Shown: positions 16,138 to 25,992, counted from the stretch's first letter. The stretch is DNA of 64,000 nucleotides from a bacterium (GCA_030429345.1 JAUIFJ010000020.1:1-64000); one strand, 5' to 3'. Translations and numbers: made by a program. Notes: generated by a model from the letters alone, not told the origin.

Positions 16138-17891
16138 GAATCCTGCTATTTCTGCTGGTGCTGGCAACGCTGCCCCCCCGGCTTGACGCCGGACCCGCCG
16201 AGCGGCTGGAGGCCCTGCGCCGCTGGGACGGCGGGGCGGGTTGGACCATGGACGGGAGGCTCAGCTGGCGCAGCAGCTGGCACAACCCGGGCGCGGAAAA
16301 AGCCCTGCCGGGCTCCCACCCCGCGGAGAAGAGGCTGCTGCTGCACAGCGGACGGCTCCTGATCGGCGCGCACAGCACCCTGGCTTCCGACTCGCGCTTC
16401 GACTGGTCGCTCGCGGCGGGCGGAACGTTGGCCGAGAACAGCCTCTACGCGCAACGGATCCTCACCCCGGAGGGACGGGTGCGACTGGACTTCCGTCCGC
16501 TGGACTGGCTGGGAATCGGCGGACAGGCGCGCTACGGCTGGCGTCTGGCAAATGCCTTTGCCAGCGACAGCCTGCGGCGGCGGGACCTGATTGCCGCCCT
16601 GAACCTGCGCTTGGTCCTGCCCTCGTTTTTGCCTGGAGAACTACAGCTTCAGGGAGGCAACCGCCGGATCTTCGAGGAGGACTTCCTTGAGGACCAGCGA
16701 TTCGGACGAGTCGATCTGCGCATGCGGCCCCTGCGAGACCTGCGGCTGGAATTCTTCGGCGAAAGTCAAGGCTATGGCCGTGACAGCCTTGACTATGAGT
16801 TGCAGCGCAATACGGCGGGACTGCGCCTTTCAGGTCGATTGCCATGGGGCATTCGCCAGGAAGGGCAGTTGTCGCGCCGCTACAGGGAAGGCCGGCAGCG
16901 CTGGCTAGTACGGGAATCACTGCTGCTGGAGCCCCACAGGGAGCATCGCCTGGCCCTGCGGTTGTCCAGTGACTGGAGCGACTGGCAGGAGCGCTCGCTG
17001 TACCGGCGCTGGATTCGCGGTACATGGCAATGGCTGCCCCTGGAGTGGGTCGGAGCCCGTCTTCAGTTCCGCAGCGATCTGCGGGACTTCGACGAGGAGG
17101 TGCTGAGCCATGAGCGCAGCATCGGCTTGGGGCCCTGGTTCAAGCTGCGCCCCGGCGCGGAGAGTCCGTTGGCCCGGATGTGGCCCGGCGCGCGGGATCT
17201 GTCCCTGGATGGCAACCTGGACCTGGGCTACCTTGAAAGCTCCACCTGGGGCAAGGGACTGGAAGGCCGACTGCAGGCGGATGCCCTTCTGCCCGTCTAC
17301 TGGACGAAGGACCTGACAAGCCGCCTGCAAAACCAGCTGCAGCTGAATACCCTGCGCCTGCAGGAGGCAGAAGACCTTGCGCAGCGACTTGGCCGGCCGG
17401 TGGAAAAGGAGCTGCAGGCCGAAGTCAACAACCGCCTGAGCCTCAGCAGCGAGGCATCGCTGGACCGCTGGCGGCTGGGGCACCGGGTGCACTGGCAGCG
17501 CCAGGCAGGCAGCGAACTGCTCTTCGAGTTGGACAGCTTGCGCAATACCCTGGGCAACGAAATCTGGCTGCGCATGCCGCTGGGAAGCTTCCAGCATTTG
17601 CGCCTGTCGGGCATGCACCTGCGGCATACCCTGGCGAATCCCATGCGAGCGGTGGAGTACCGACTGACAGGCGGCTGGCAGCTGCAGCTCGAGCGCCTGC
17701 GCGCCGGCGGCGAGGCGGTCTGGAGACCGGCGAGACGCGCCATCAAGGAGCGCTGCTGGCTCAACGCTTTCCTGGACGGCCGCTACCGCAAACTGCGCGC
17801 CCGTCTCTCCCTGCAATTCGCCGGGGACCCGAAGGACTGGTTCAACAAGGATACGCAGTGCTGGCTGCAAGTGGAGAGGAGCCTGTGGTGA
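16134..17891 (+). CDS. Outer-membrane beta-barrel protein, candidate cytochrome-conduit porin
   Basis: The 585-residue product has a cleavable signal peptide ('ILLFLLVLATLPPRLDA'). It consists of alternating polar/hydrophobic strands rich in Trp, Arg and Leu and ends in an aromatic residue (…ERSLW), typical of BAM-inserted barrels. No sequence family was recognised. Flanked by an octaheme cytochrome and a dodecaheme cytochrome and overlapping both neighbours by four bases, it is the obvious candidate for an MtrB/OmbB-like sheath that lets hemes cross the outer membrane. The functional assignment rests on context and predicted fold, not on a motif. Confidence 0.65.
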   Translation: MRILLFLLVLATLPPRLDAGPAERLEALRRWDGGAGWTMDGRLSWRSSWHNPGAEKALPGSHPAEKRLLLHSGRLLIGAHSTLASDSRFDWSLAAGGTLAENSLYAQRILTPEGRVRLDFRPLDWLGIGGQARYGWRLANAFASDSLRRRDLIAALNLRLVLPSFLPGELQLQGGNRRIFEEDFLEDQRFGRVDLRMRPLRDLRLEFFGESQGYGRDSLDYELQRNTAGLRLSGRLPWGIRQEGQLSRRYREGRQRWLVRESLLLEPHREHRLALRLSSDWSDWQERSLYRRWIRGTWQWLPLEWVGARLQFRSDLRDFDEEVLSHERSIGLGPWFKLRPGAESPLARMWPGARDLSLDGNLDLGYLESSTWGKGLEGRLQADALLPVYWTKDLTSRLQNQLQLNTLRLQEAEDLAQRLGRPVEKELQAEVNNRLSLSSEASLDRWRLGHRVHWQRQAGSELLFELDSLRNTLGNEIWLRMPLGSFQHLRLSGMHLRHTLANPMRAVEYRLTGGWQLQLERLRAGGEAVWRPARRAIKERCWLNAFLDGRYRKLRARLSLQFAGDPKDWFNKDTQCWLQVERSLW

Positions 17892-19552
17892 GGACCTGGA
17901 AGAGTTCCGGCATCGGGCTGCTGCTGGCAGCCGCATTTGCGGCCGCTCCCGCGGGCCAGTGTCAGACGGATGCTGTCGATTCCCTGCTCCAGGCGCGCCG
18001 CCACAACGGTCTGGCGGGTTCGCCACACCAGGTGCTCTCGGAGCTGGCCGGTGCCCAGGCCATGGATGAAGTGAGCCGGGCTGCCTGGGCCTGCCTGCTC
18101 TGTCATCCCTCGCCGCCCAACGACGAGCCGCCCACCCTCTGGGACGATTTCCGTGAGCCGGCGAATCTGGACCTTCATTCCCCGAACCTGTGCCTGAGCT
18201 GCCATGACGGCCTGCTGGCCACGGGTTTCACCTCGCCCTGCGTAGGGCGCCGCCAGGTGGAACTGAGCCAGCTGCGCCCCCCGGCCTCACCTGAGTCCGC
18301 CGGTCATCTCTTCGCTTTTGCAGACTCGAGCGCCGGTGCGCCTTCGACGATCGCGCCGCGCGACCTGCCGGTGGTTGATCACCGGGTTTCTTGCACGACC
18401 TGCCACGATCCGCATAGCTCGCAGCAGGAGTTCATGCTGCGCAAGGATCCCGAAGCCGGAGAACTTTGCCTCGCCTGCCATCGTCTGGAGGGGTGGAGTT
18501 TCGGCAGCCATGGAGGATCGCCGGACCAGCACGACGAGGACCTGCGGCAGATCGCCTGCGCCGCCTGTCATCGCATTCATGCCCCGGATGCCCGACCGGC
18601 GCTGCTGAAGGGCGGCGAGGCCCAGACCTGCCTGGGCTGCCACGACGGCAGCGTCGACTGCGAGGACGAGGTGGCGAGCGCGGAAGACCTGACCAGCGTC
18701 TTCGAGAAGCCCTACCGGCACCCCGTGGGCTTCATGGAAGGGGCGCAGGAAGGCGGCGGCTGGGTCGGCTTCTTCGCCGGCAGCGGCGAGCCCTATGCTG
18801 TCGAATGCAGCTCCTGTCATAATCCCCACGCCGCCGGACACCCCGAGGATCCGGATGTCTTCGGCGGCCTGGACGGCAGCCTGCGCGGCGTGGAGGGCGT
18901 TTCCCCCCTGGGCATGCGTCGCCCTGCGGAGCGCGAGGCCGAGATTTGCATGATGTGTCACGGCTTCACGGCGGACGGTCCCCTTGTCACGCGCAACCCC
19001 TGGGGAACCGGCCGGGACGTGGCAGAGGACTTCTCGCTGGCCAACCGAAGTTTCCACCCGGTGCTGGGCACGGTGTCCGGCGCAGGCAGCCCGAGCCTCA
19101 AGCTCGAGGCCGGAGGCACGGCCCGCGGCAACCTGCCCGCTGAAGCGATCGGCCTGCAGACCCTGAACTGCAGCGACTGCCACGGCAACGACGATCCGCT
19201 GGGTCCGCAGGGGCCCCATGCCTCCAACATTCCGGGCTTGCTCAAGGCGGAATTCGACAGCTACGGCCAGGGCGGTCAGGCCGATCCGCTGTGCATGCAG
19301 TGCCACGAGGGCGGCGTGCTCTTCAGCTCGCAGAGTTGGCGCTGGCACAGCCTGCATGCCGACGCGGGCTTCAGCTGCGCCGCCTGCCACGATCCTCACG
19401 GATCCCGCACCTTGGACGGCCTGCTCAACCTGGACCGCCGTCCCTGGGCCGAGGCCGTCGAGGGCGAATTCCTCATCGAGAAGATCGACCTGCATACGGG
19501 CACCTGCACGATCAAGTGCCATGGCTACGTACACAAGGAGGTCCGCTGGTAG
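17888..19552 (+). CDS. Dodecaheme c-type cytochrome, exported
   Basis: Starting from the GTG at 17888, which overlaps the barrel's stop as GTGA, the protein is 554 residues with a signal peptide ('GIGLLLAAAFAAAPAGQ'). Twelve heme motifs follow: CLLCH, CLSCH, CTTCH, CLACH, CAACH, CLGCH, CSSCH, CMMCH, CSDCH, CMQCH, CAACH and CTIKCH (CX3CH). Many are followed by 'DPH', 'NPH' or 'HG', the doubled-CXXCH layout of periplasmic and surface multiheme proteins. It may be the external or terminal cytochrome of the conduit. The cluster ends with the strong terminator at 19578. Confidence 0.85.
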   Translation: MRTWKSSGIGLLLAAAFAAAPAGQCQTDAVDSLLQARRHNGLAGSPHQVLSELAGAQAMDEVSRAAWACLLCHPSPPNDEPPTLWDDFREPANLDLHSPNLCLSCHDGLLATGFTSPCVGRRQVELSQLRPPASPESAGHLFAFADSSAGAPSTIAPRDLPVVDHRVSCTTCHDPHSSQQEFMLRKDPEAGELCLACHRLEGWSFGSHGGSPDQHDEDLRQIACAACHRIHAPDARPALLKGGEAQTCLGCHDGSVDCEDEVASAEDLTSVFEKPYRHPVGFMEGAQEGGGWVGFFAGSGEPYAVECSSCHNPHAAGHPEDPDVFGGLDGSLRGVEGVSPLGMRRPAEREAEICMMCHGFTADGPLVTRNPWGTGRDVAEDFSLANRSFHPVLGTVSGAGSPSLKLEAGGTARGNLPAEAIGLQTLNCSDCHGNDDPLGPQGPHASNIPGLLKAEFDSYGQGGQADPLCMQCHEGGVLFSSQSWRWHSLHADAGFSCAACHDPHGSRTLDGLLNLDRRPWAEAVEGEFLIEKIDLHTGTCTIKCHGYVHKEVRW

Positions 19553-19577
19553 CCTGCCTGCCTTGCCTTGCTTGCTC

Positions 19578-19611
19578 AAAGTCGACATCGCACCCGGTGT
19601 CGACTTTTTTT
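19578..19611 (+). terminator. Rho-independent terminator of the multiheme cluster
   Basis: AAAGTCGACA (19578-19587) and TGTCGACTTT (19598-19607) form a perfect 10-bp stem with a 10-nt loop, followed by TTTT. It closes the cluster that starts at 10803. The following stretch to 19819 holds no gene I can support. Confidence 0.88.
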
Positions 19612-19819
19612 ATGGAATCCGCATCCCTTTCATCCCCCTTCTTTCCGTCGCCCGCCCTGATTCCGCAAGGCAGCGTTTTCTGTGCTGTTCCGTTGAGCTT
19701 CTCGTCCGGGCGCGGAACTCCTTGCAGGATCGCGTCTGCAATGGTGTCTTGTTTTATGTGATAACGGTGTTCTTACAGAGCGTCGCATCCCTTGAGAGAT
19801 GCCAAAAGGAGGTCGTCGA

Positions 19820-20461
19820 TTGACCGCCGTCCGAGCCTACAGCCGGGCCGAGCAATGGGCCCACACCTTGAGTCACGGCTTCGGCCTGCTGCTGGCGCTG
19901 GCCGGCGCGACGGCTCTTGTGGCGCGCAGCGCAGGCCTGGGCAGCGCCTGGCCGATCGTCGCCTGCGCCGTCTACGGCGCGACCCTGGTGCTGCTCTACG
20001 GCGCTTCGACCCTGTATCACGCCCTCGATCCGCGACGCCGCTGGCCTCGTCTGCTGGATCACGCGGCGATCTACCTGCTGATCGCCGGGACCTATACGCC
20101 CTTCCTGCTGCTGCATCTGCGCGGTCCCTGGGGCTGGTCGCTCTTCGGAGTGGTCTGGGGCGGCGCGCTGGCCGGCATGCTGCTGGTGCTGTTCTCCCTG
20201 CGACTGCCGGCCTGGGTGGCCAGCCTGCCCTACCTGCTCATGGGCTGGGCCTGCCTCGTCGCACTTCGTCCCTTTCTGGAAAAGGTCCACACGGCGGGGC
20301 TGCTCCTGCTGCTCGCCGGGGGGCTGTGCTACACGGGGGGAATCGTCTTCTACCTGTGGCGGCGCCTGCCGTGGAACCACGCGCTCTGGCACCTGTGGGT
20401 GCTGGCGGGAAGCGTGTTCCATTTCCTGGCGGTCTGGTTCTCGCTCCCCGCAGCCCCCTAG
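19820..20461 (+). CDS. trhA: Hemolysin III / TrhA family membrane protein
   Basis: This is a seven-helix membrane protein of the PAQR/hemolysin-III superfamily, linked in bacteria to membrane-energetics homeostasis. A TTG at 19820 is the best start: AAAAGGAGG ends seven bases upstream, whereas the ATG at 19799 has no such signal. That gives 213 residues. Signature elements are 'AHTLSHGFGLLLALAG', 'LYGASTLYHALD', 'DHAAIYLLIAGTYTPF' and a final 'HALWHLWVLAGSVFHFLAV' with the metal-type histidines. It is monocistronic and convergent with the kinase gene. Confidence 0.9.
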   Translation: MTAVRAYSRAEQWAHTLSHGFGLLLALAGATALVARSAGLGSAWPIVACAVYGATLVLLYGASTLYHALDPRRRWPRLLDHAAIYLLIAGTYTPFLLLHLRGPWGWSLFGVVWGGALAGMLLVLFSLRLPAWVASLPYLLMGWACLVALRPFLEKVHTAGLLLLLAGGLCYTGGIVFYLWRRLPWNHALWHLWVLAGSVFHFLAVWFSLPAAP

Positions 20462-20482
20462 CGGCCGCTTCGGGCGCTCCGC

Positions 20483-23194
20483 TCAGGCAGCGGATTCGCG
20501 GCGGTCCAGGTGCTGCTCCAGGACGGCCCGCAGGGCTTCGGGCTGCAGGGGCTTGGCCAGGAAATCGCTCATGCCCGCTTCCAGGCAGCGCTCGCGGTCT
20601 TCGGGCATGGCCCAGGCGGTCAGGGCCACGACCGGTGTGCGAGTGTGCCTGTCGCCCGCATCTCCCTGCCGAATGCGCCGCGTGGTCTCGAAGCCGTCCA
20701 GCAGGGGCATGGCGCAGTCCATCAGGACCAGGTCGAAGGCTTGGCTGCGCAGGGCCTGCAGCGCTTCCTCGCCGTTGCGCGCTTCCACGCTTTCAAGATC
20801 CAGCTTGTCGAGGAATCCCCGCAACACCAGTCGGCTTTCGGGATGATCGTCCGCGACCAGCACCCTTCCGCTGAAAGCGCCTTCCCCGGCTTCGGAGGAT
20901 CGTCTGTCCGGAAGGTGCTGCAGGGGGTGGCGGGTTTCGCCGCGAAGCAGACGCTTCAAGGCCAGCCGCAGCTTTTCTTCGCCCATGGGTTTGGCCAGGA
21001 CCAGCAGCCCCAGATCTGCTGGCGGGGGGCCAAGTCGCTGCAGCATGCCCTGCCTCATCAAGAGGAGCAGGCTCAGGCGCTCGTCGCCCAGGCGCTTGCG
21101 GAAGGACTGCTGAAAGGCCCGATAGCCCTGCGCCAGGGGAGGACGGTCCCAGATCACCTGCAGCGGTCCCTCGCAGCGATGCCGTTCTTCCGCGAGCCAG
21201 TCCAGCGGGTCCCGTCCCTCCGGCAGACAGAGAACACGGCGCCCCAAGCGCTGCAGCAGCTCTTCCAGATAGTGCCGCTGCGCCCTTGATGAGGGCAGCA
21301 GGCGAGTCTCCACGGCCGGGAGCAGTTCCGTGTCCGGCTGGCCCTGTGGCTGCAGGGGCTTCAGCTGCACCGTGAACCAGAAGGTGGAGCCCTTGCCCGG
21401 AAGGCTGTTGACGCCGATGCTGCCGCCCATCTGCTCGCAGAGCTGCCTGCAGATGGAAAGTCCCAGGCCGGAGCCGCCGACTTTCCTGGCAGTCTCGCGA
21501 TCGACCTGCTGGAAGCTGCGGAAGAGGGTCTCTTTCTGCTCCGCGCTCAGGCCGATGCCCTCGTCCTTGACTTCGAAGCGCAACTGGCCCGTCGAGCGGC
21601 CTTCCATGCAGCGGATCTGGATCGATCCGCCCTGCGAGAACTTGATTCCGTTGTGGATCAGGTTGACCAGAACCTGGCGCAGGCGGTTGGGATCGCCCAG
21701 GTAGCGCTTTCCTGGCAAGACGCTGGCCGGACAGAGTAGTTCGATGTCCTTTTCCTCGGCCTGCAGGGCCAGGGTGCCGCCGATCTCGCCCAGCAGGTCC
21801 GCCAGGTCAAACTCGACTTCCTCCAGCACCAGTTTTCCCGCCTCGATGCGCGACATGTCGAGCACATCGTTCAACAGGCTGAGCAGCGACTCGGCGCTGC
21901 GGTGCGCCAGGTGGGCCAGCTGCTGCTGTTCCGTCTTCAGGTCGCTGTCGAGCAGCAGTCTCAGCAGCCCGAGCACGCCGTTCATCGGTGTGCGGATCTC
22001 GTGGCTCATGTTGGCCAGGAACTCGCTCTTCGTGCGGTTGGCGCGCCGGGTTTCCTCCATGGCCAGGGTGAGCGCGCGACGGGCCTTCTGCTCCTGGGTG
22101 ATGTCGCGGAAACTCCAGACCCGTCCCAGGAAGCGCTCCTCGTGCCGCATGGGGCGAACCGTCCATTCGAAGCTGCGGCCGTCCTGCAGCTCGAGCTGGG
22201 TTTCGTAGGCCTCATCGCTGGCGCGAATCACCTTCATTTCGCTGTCGAAGACTTCCGGTTTCAGACAGGCCTCGCGCAGGCGCCGCAGCAGCGGCTGCAG
22301 CCGGCGGCGCTCGAGCAGGGCCGGCTCGAGCCGCCAGTAGCGGGCGAAGCGACTGTTCCAGCGCAGCAGGCGATCCTCCGGGTCGGTGACGAGGGTGCCG
22401 TTCATCGAGGCCTCGAGGGTCGCTTCCAGCTGCCCCAGGGTATTTTCCAGGCGCAGCTCGCTTTCCTTGCGCGTGCTGATGTCCGTTCTCAGGGCCACGT
22501 ACTGCATGGGTTTGCCGGATGAGTCCAGGGTCGGCACAATCGTCGTCTGCAGCCAGTAGAGGTGCCCGTCCTTGGCCCGGTTGCAGATCACCCCCTGCCA
22601 GGTCCGGCCATGGGTGATCTCGCGGTACATTTCGCGGAAGAACTCTTTTGAATGCATGCCGGAATTGAGCAGGCGATGGTTCTGCCCGATCAGCTCGGAA
22701 CGCGCGTAGCCGCTCAGCTCGACGAACTTGTCGTTGCAGTAGGTAATGCTCCCCCGCAGGTCGGTCATGGCGACAATGGCGTGCTGGTCCAGCGCCTCCT
22801 TCTGCTGGTGGAGGAGCTCGCCTGCCCGTTCCACCTGCCGGGTCAGGGACTGTCGCTGCCGGGCCTCCTCCTGTCGCAGGCTGCGCAGGCGGGAAACCAG
22901 TTCCGCGCTTTCACCTTTGCTGTCTTCCAGGTCGGGATCCGCCTCGTCGAGGGCCAGGCGGAGCAACTGGCGCTGCAGGCGGCGTCTCAACCGCTGTTCA
23001 CGCAGGGCGAAGGCGAAGAGGGTGAACAGAAGTGCCGCGAAGAGCAGTTCCGTCCAGGAGAACTCGATCTGCAGCAGGGGGGCCGCAAGCGCGGGACGAA
23101 ACAGGCACAGCAGGAGAAGGGCGCTCAGGCGGCCCTTGGCGACGGGGAAAACGGATCCGGGTTGGCGGCTAAGAAGTGGCGACATGGAATGCAT
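20483..23194 (-). CDS. Hybrid sensor histidine kinase with two PAS domains and a C-terminal receiver
   Basis: The 903-residue protein has two N-terminal hydrophobic segments (about 20-65), a coiled coil (about 70-135), PAS domains at about 135-250 and 255-370, HisKA with SHEIRTP (His 398), and a HATPase_c domain with N-box NLIHNGIKFS and G-boxes DEGIGLS and GGSGLGLS. Residues 620-745 look like a degenerate receiver without a clear phosphoacceptor Asp. A true receiver (about 775-895) follows, with Asp 826, the acidic pair 782-783 and Lys 881. The absence of an Hpt domain or partner regulator in the window means the output is unknown. It is transcribed towards trhA and away from the protease gene. 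Confidence 0.92.
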   Translation of the reverse strand: MHSMSPLLSRQPGSVFPVAKGRLSALLLLCLFRPALAAPLLQIEFSWTELLFAALLFTLFAFALREQRLRRRLQRQLLRLALDEADPDLEDSKGESAELVSRLRSLRQEEARQRQSLTRQVERAGELLHQQKEALDQHAIVAMTDLRGSITYCNDKFVELSGYARSELIGQNHRLLNSGMHSKEFFREMYREITHGRTWQGVICNRAKDGHLYWLQTTIVPTLDSSGKPMQYVALRTDISTRKESELRLENTLGQLEATLEASMNGTLVTDPEDRLLRWNSRFARYWRLEPALLERRRLQPLLRRLREACLKPEVFDSEMKVIRASDEAYETQLELQDGRSFEWTVRPMRHEERFLGRVWSFRDITQEQKARRALTLAMEETRRANRTKSEFLANMSHEIRTPMNGVLGLLRLLLDSDLKTEQQQLAHLAHRSAESLLSLLNDVLDMSRIEAGKLVLEEVEFDLADLLGEIGGTLALQAEEKDIELLCPASVLPGKRYLGDPNRLRQVLVNLIHNGIKFSQGGSIQIRCMEGRSTGQLRFEVKDEGIGLSAEQKETLFRSFQQVDRETARKVGGSGLGLSICRQLCEQMGGSIGVNSLPGKGSTFWFTVQLKPLQPQGQPDTELLPAVETRLLPSSRAQRHYLEELLQRLGRRVLCLPEGRDPLDWLAEERHRCEGPLQVIWDRPPLAQGYRAFQQSFRKRLGDERLSLLLLMRQGMLQRLGPPPADLGLLVLAKPMGEEKLRLALKRLLRGETRHPLQHLPDRRSSEAGEGAFSGRVLVADDHPESRLVLRGFLDKLDLESVEARNGEEALQALRSQAFDLVLMDCAMPLLDGFETTRRIRQGDAGDRHTRTPVVALTAWAMPEDRERCLEAGMSDFLAKPLQPEALRAVLEQHLDRRESAA

Positions 23195-23391
23195 GTGTCC
23201 CGTATCTGCTGCGCGTGGCTGGAAGCGCTACTTCTTCTGCGTGTTCGATGACCCTTATCGGCAGAATACTTTGGGAATCCAATCTCGATCATTAAAGGGC
23301 AACACTCTTTGGCTGACCTATGTCGGCTTTCGCGCGGGCGGCAGTTCCTATATTCGCCGGGCCTGATTACTGGTCCAACACCTGGAGTCCC

Positions 23392-25992
23392 ATGCCTGCC
23401 GCGTTCCCTTTTCTGCTGATCCCCCTTGTTCTCGCCTTTTTCTTGTCGGCCCCCTGCAGCCAGGCTGCCGAGGCGACCCTGCCATCCGGCCATTTCTACG
23501 TGGACGCCGGTCCCGGACAGCTCCTGGAGCCCTCCCGGCTGCAGGCCGAACTGCGCGCCGGGGGCAGCGAGCTGCGCGTGCAAAGCCTGCAAGCGCTGGA
23601 TCCCGGGCTCGAGTGGAGCGGAAGGTGTGATCTTTCCGGCCTGCATCGCCTGGTCCTGGAAGACGCGCAGCTGCCGCCGGAAGCCGCCTGCCTGGATCTG
23701 CTGCGAAAGCTGCCTTCCCTGAAGCGGGTCGAGGCGGTCCAGTGGCGGGAAGTCCACGGCTGGCATCCGGATGATCCCGGCCTGACCGCCCAGTGGCACC
23801 TGCGCAACGTGGCCGCCGTCGAGGCCTGGCAGATCCAGCGCGGCCGCGATTCGGTCTCGGTGGCGATCCTCGACACGGGCGTCGACATGGATCACGAGGA
23901 CCTGGCCGGGCGCATCTGGATCCACCCGGGCGAGGACCTGAACGGCAACGGCGTATACGATCCCGAGGACGAGGACGGGCTGGACACGGACGGCAACGGG
24001 CTGATCGACGACATCCAGGGCTGGGACTACGTGGATCTGCCGCCGGGCAGCCTCTGGCAGGGCGAGGACGGCAGCCCGGCCGACAACTGGCCCGACGACT
24101 TCAACGGACACGGCACCCATTGCGCCGGCATCGCCGCCGCGGCGGGCGACAACGGGATGGGCGTGGCCGGCCTGGGCTTCGGCGCGCGCGTCATGGCGAT
24201 CCGCGTCGGCTACCAGAGCAACAACGGCCAGGCCTACGTGGGCTACAGCATCGAGGGGCTGATGCTCGCCGCGTACTACGGCGCCGACGTGGTCAGCATG
24301 AGCTACGGCGGCTCCGGCTTTTCGGATTTCGTCGACGAGCTGACCTGGAACATGTCCCAGGGAGGCGTTGTCTGCCTGGCCTCGGCGGGCAACGACGGCA
24401 TCACGGACACTTTCTATCCCGCCGGCTACGAGAACGTGATCTCGGTGGCGGCGACGAACCCGGACGACAGCCGCGCCGGCTATTCCAACTACGGCGACTG
24501 GATCGACCTGGGCGCTCCGGGAACGCAGATCCTGGCGACCCTGGTCGGCGGCGGCTACGGCCGTCTCACGGGCACCAGCATGAGCTGTCCGCTGACAGCC
24601 GGTCTTTGCGCCCTGCTGAAGGGCGTGCGCCCGGAATGGGGGATCACGGAAGTGCGGGCCCGGCTGCAGGCGAGCTGTGATCCGGTCTCGGGCAATCCGG
24701 AGGGCATGGGCGCGGGCCGCATCAACGCGGCGCGCGCCGTCGACCTGGTGCCGCGGGTCAGCCGGGTGGAGATCACGGACCCGCGCCGTCGCCTGGCGGA
24801 TGGCGAATGGTCGGAGGTCGCCTTCACTGTATACGTGCCGCTCGAGGATCCCCTGGCCGAGGCCGTGATCCAGCTCGAGAGCCTTGAGCAAGGCCTGGAG
24901 TTCGAAAGCCCTTCCGTGGACGTGGGCATGCTCTTTCCCCAGCAGGAAACGACCGTGACGACCCGGGCGCGCTGGACGGGCGAAGGCGTCGCCTCGCCGC
25001 TCTTCCGCATGGTGCTGTATGACAACGGTCCGCGCTGGGAAGGCCTGGGGAGGCTCGAGGCGGGACTGGGCGAGGTGCTGCTGATCGACGCCGACCGGGC
25101 CACGGACTGGGACATCCGTCCCTGGATCACGGAAAGCCTCGACGCGCTCGGCTTGTCACACGAGAGCATCAGCATGCGTCTGCCCGGCATGGGCTGGCCC
25201 ATGCTGTCGCGCTACGATCACATCCTGCTGCTCTCGGGCAGCGACCTGGAACCGGACCTTGAAGCGGCGCCCCTGCCGCCGTCGCTCTTCGACAGCCTGG
25301 AAGCCTACCGGGCGGGCGGAGGCCACCTGCTGCTCAGCGGGCAGAACCTGGCCGATGCCCTGCCGGCCAACTGGCTGGCCGACGAACTGGGAGCCGCGGT
25401 GGCGGACCCGGCCGTCGGCGCCGCCGTGGCACACGGCATTGCCGGGGATCCCCTCACGGAGGGCCTGCAGCTGCTGCTGATCGGATCCGGCGGCGCCGGC
25501 AACCAGGAAGAGATGGACCAGTTCTTCGCCCCGGATGCCCGTGTGCTCTTCAGCTGGGACGAGGGCGATCCCTCGGCCGCAGCCGCCCTGCGCAGCGAGG
25601 ACGGCCGCCTGACCGTGCTCGGTTTCGGCCTCGAGGGCGTCAATGGCGAACCGGACTGGGCCAGCAGCCGCAGCCTGCTGCTCGAGCGGTTGCTTGGACT
25701 CGAAACGGCTCTTGGCCGGACACCCCTCCCTGCTGAATTCGCCCTGCAGGCCGCCTGGCCCAATCCCTTCAATCCCGAACTGCAGCTGGCCCTGCAGCTG
25801 GACCGCTCCCGCGACGTGGTGATCGAGGTCTACAATCTGGCCGGCGCCCGCGTCGACCGGCTGGCGCCGGGCAGGCTCTCCGCCGGCCGGCACCAGCTTT
25901 CCTGGCGGCCGCAGGGGCTGGCCAGCGGCCATTATCTGATGCATTTGCGTGACAGCCGGCACTCCCCGACCTCCGTACTTTATCTGAAGTGA
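23392..25992 (+). CDS. Secreted subtilisin-like serine protease with C-terminal sorting-type domain
   Basis: The start chosen is the ATG at 23392 (CTGGAG upstream; a signal peptide begins immediately), giving 866 residues. The S8 catalytic triad is Asp 161 (AILDTGVD), His 240 (NGHGTH) and Ser 396 (GTSMSCP), with oxyanion Asn 334 (SAGNDG). An Asp/Asn-rich insert (about 180-210, 'DLNGNGVYDPEDEDGLDTDG') looks calcium-binding. After a beta-rich region, the last about 85 residues form the 'WPNPFNPELQLALQL...VYNLAGARV...SGHY' module, related to T9SS/FlgD-like C-terminal domains. The product is therefore probably secreted or surface-attached. Its substrate is unknown. Confidence 0.93.
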   Translation: MPAAFPFLLIPLVLAFFLSAPCSQAAEATLPSGHFYVDAGPGQLLEPSRLQAELRAGGSELRVQSLQALDPGLEWSGRCDLSGLHRLVLEDAQLPPEAACLDLLRKLPSLKRVEAVQWREVHGWHPDDPGLTAQWHLRNVAAVEAWQIQRGRDSVSVAILDTGVDMDHEDLAGRIWIHPGEDLNGNGVYDPEDEDGLDTDGNGLIDDIQGWDYVDLPPGSLWQGEDGSPADNWPDDFNGHGTHCAGIAAAAGDNGMGVAGLGFGARVMAIRVGYQSNNGQAYVGYSIEGLMLAAYYGADVVSMSYGGSGFSDFVDELTWNMSQGGVVCLASAGNDGITDTFYPAGYENVISVAATNPDDSRAGYSNYGDWIDLGAPGTQILATLVGGGYGRLTGTSMSCPLTAGLCALLKGVRPEWGITEVRARLQASCDPVSGNPEGMGAGRINAARAVDLVPRVSRVEITDPRRRLADGEWSEVAFTVYVPLEDPLAEAVIQLESLEQGLEFESPSVDVGMLFPQQETTVTTRARWTGEGVASPLFRMVLYDNGPRWEGLGRLEAGLGEVLLIDADRATDWDIRPWITESLDALGLSHESISMRLPGMGWPMLSRYDHILLLSGSDLEPDLEAAPLPPSLFDSLEAYRAGGGHLLLSGQNLADALPANWLADELGAAVADPAVGAAVAHGIAGDPLTEGLQLLLIGSGGAGNQEEMDQFFAPDARVLFSWDEGDPSAAAALRSEDGRLTVLGFGLEGVNGEPDWASSRSLLLERLLGLETALGRTPLPAEFALQAAWPNPFNPELQLALQLDRSRDVVIEVYNLAGARVDRLAPGRLSAGRHQLSWRPQGLASGHYLMHLRDSRHSPTSVLYLK

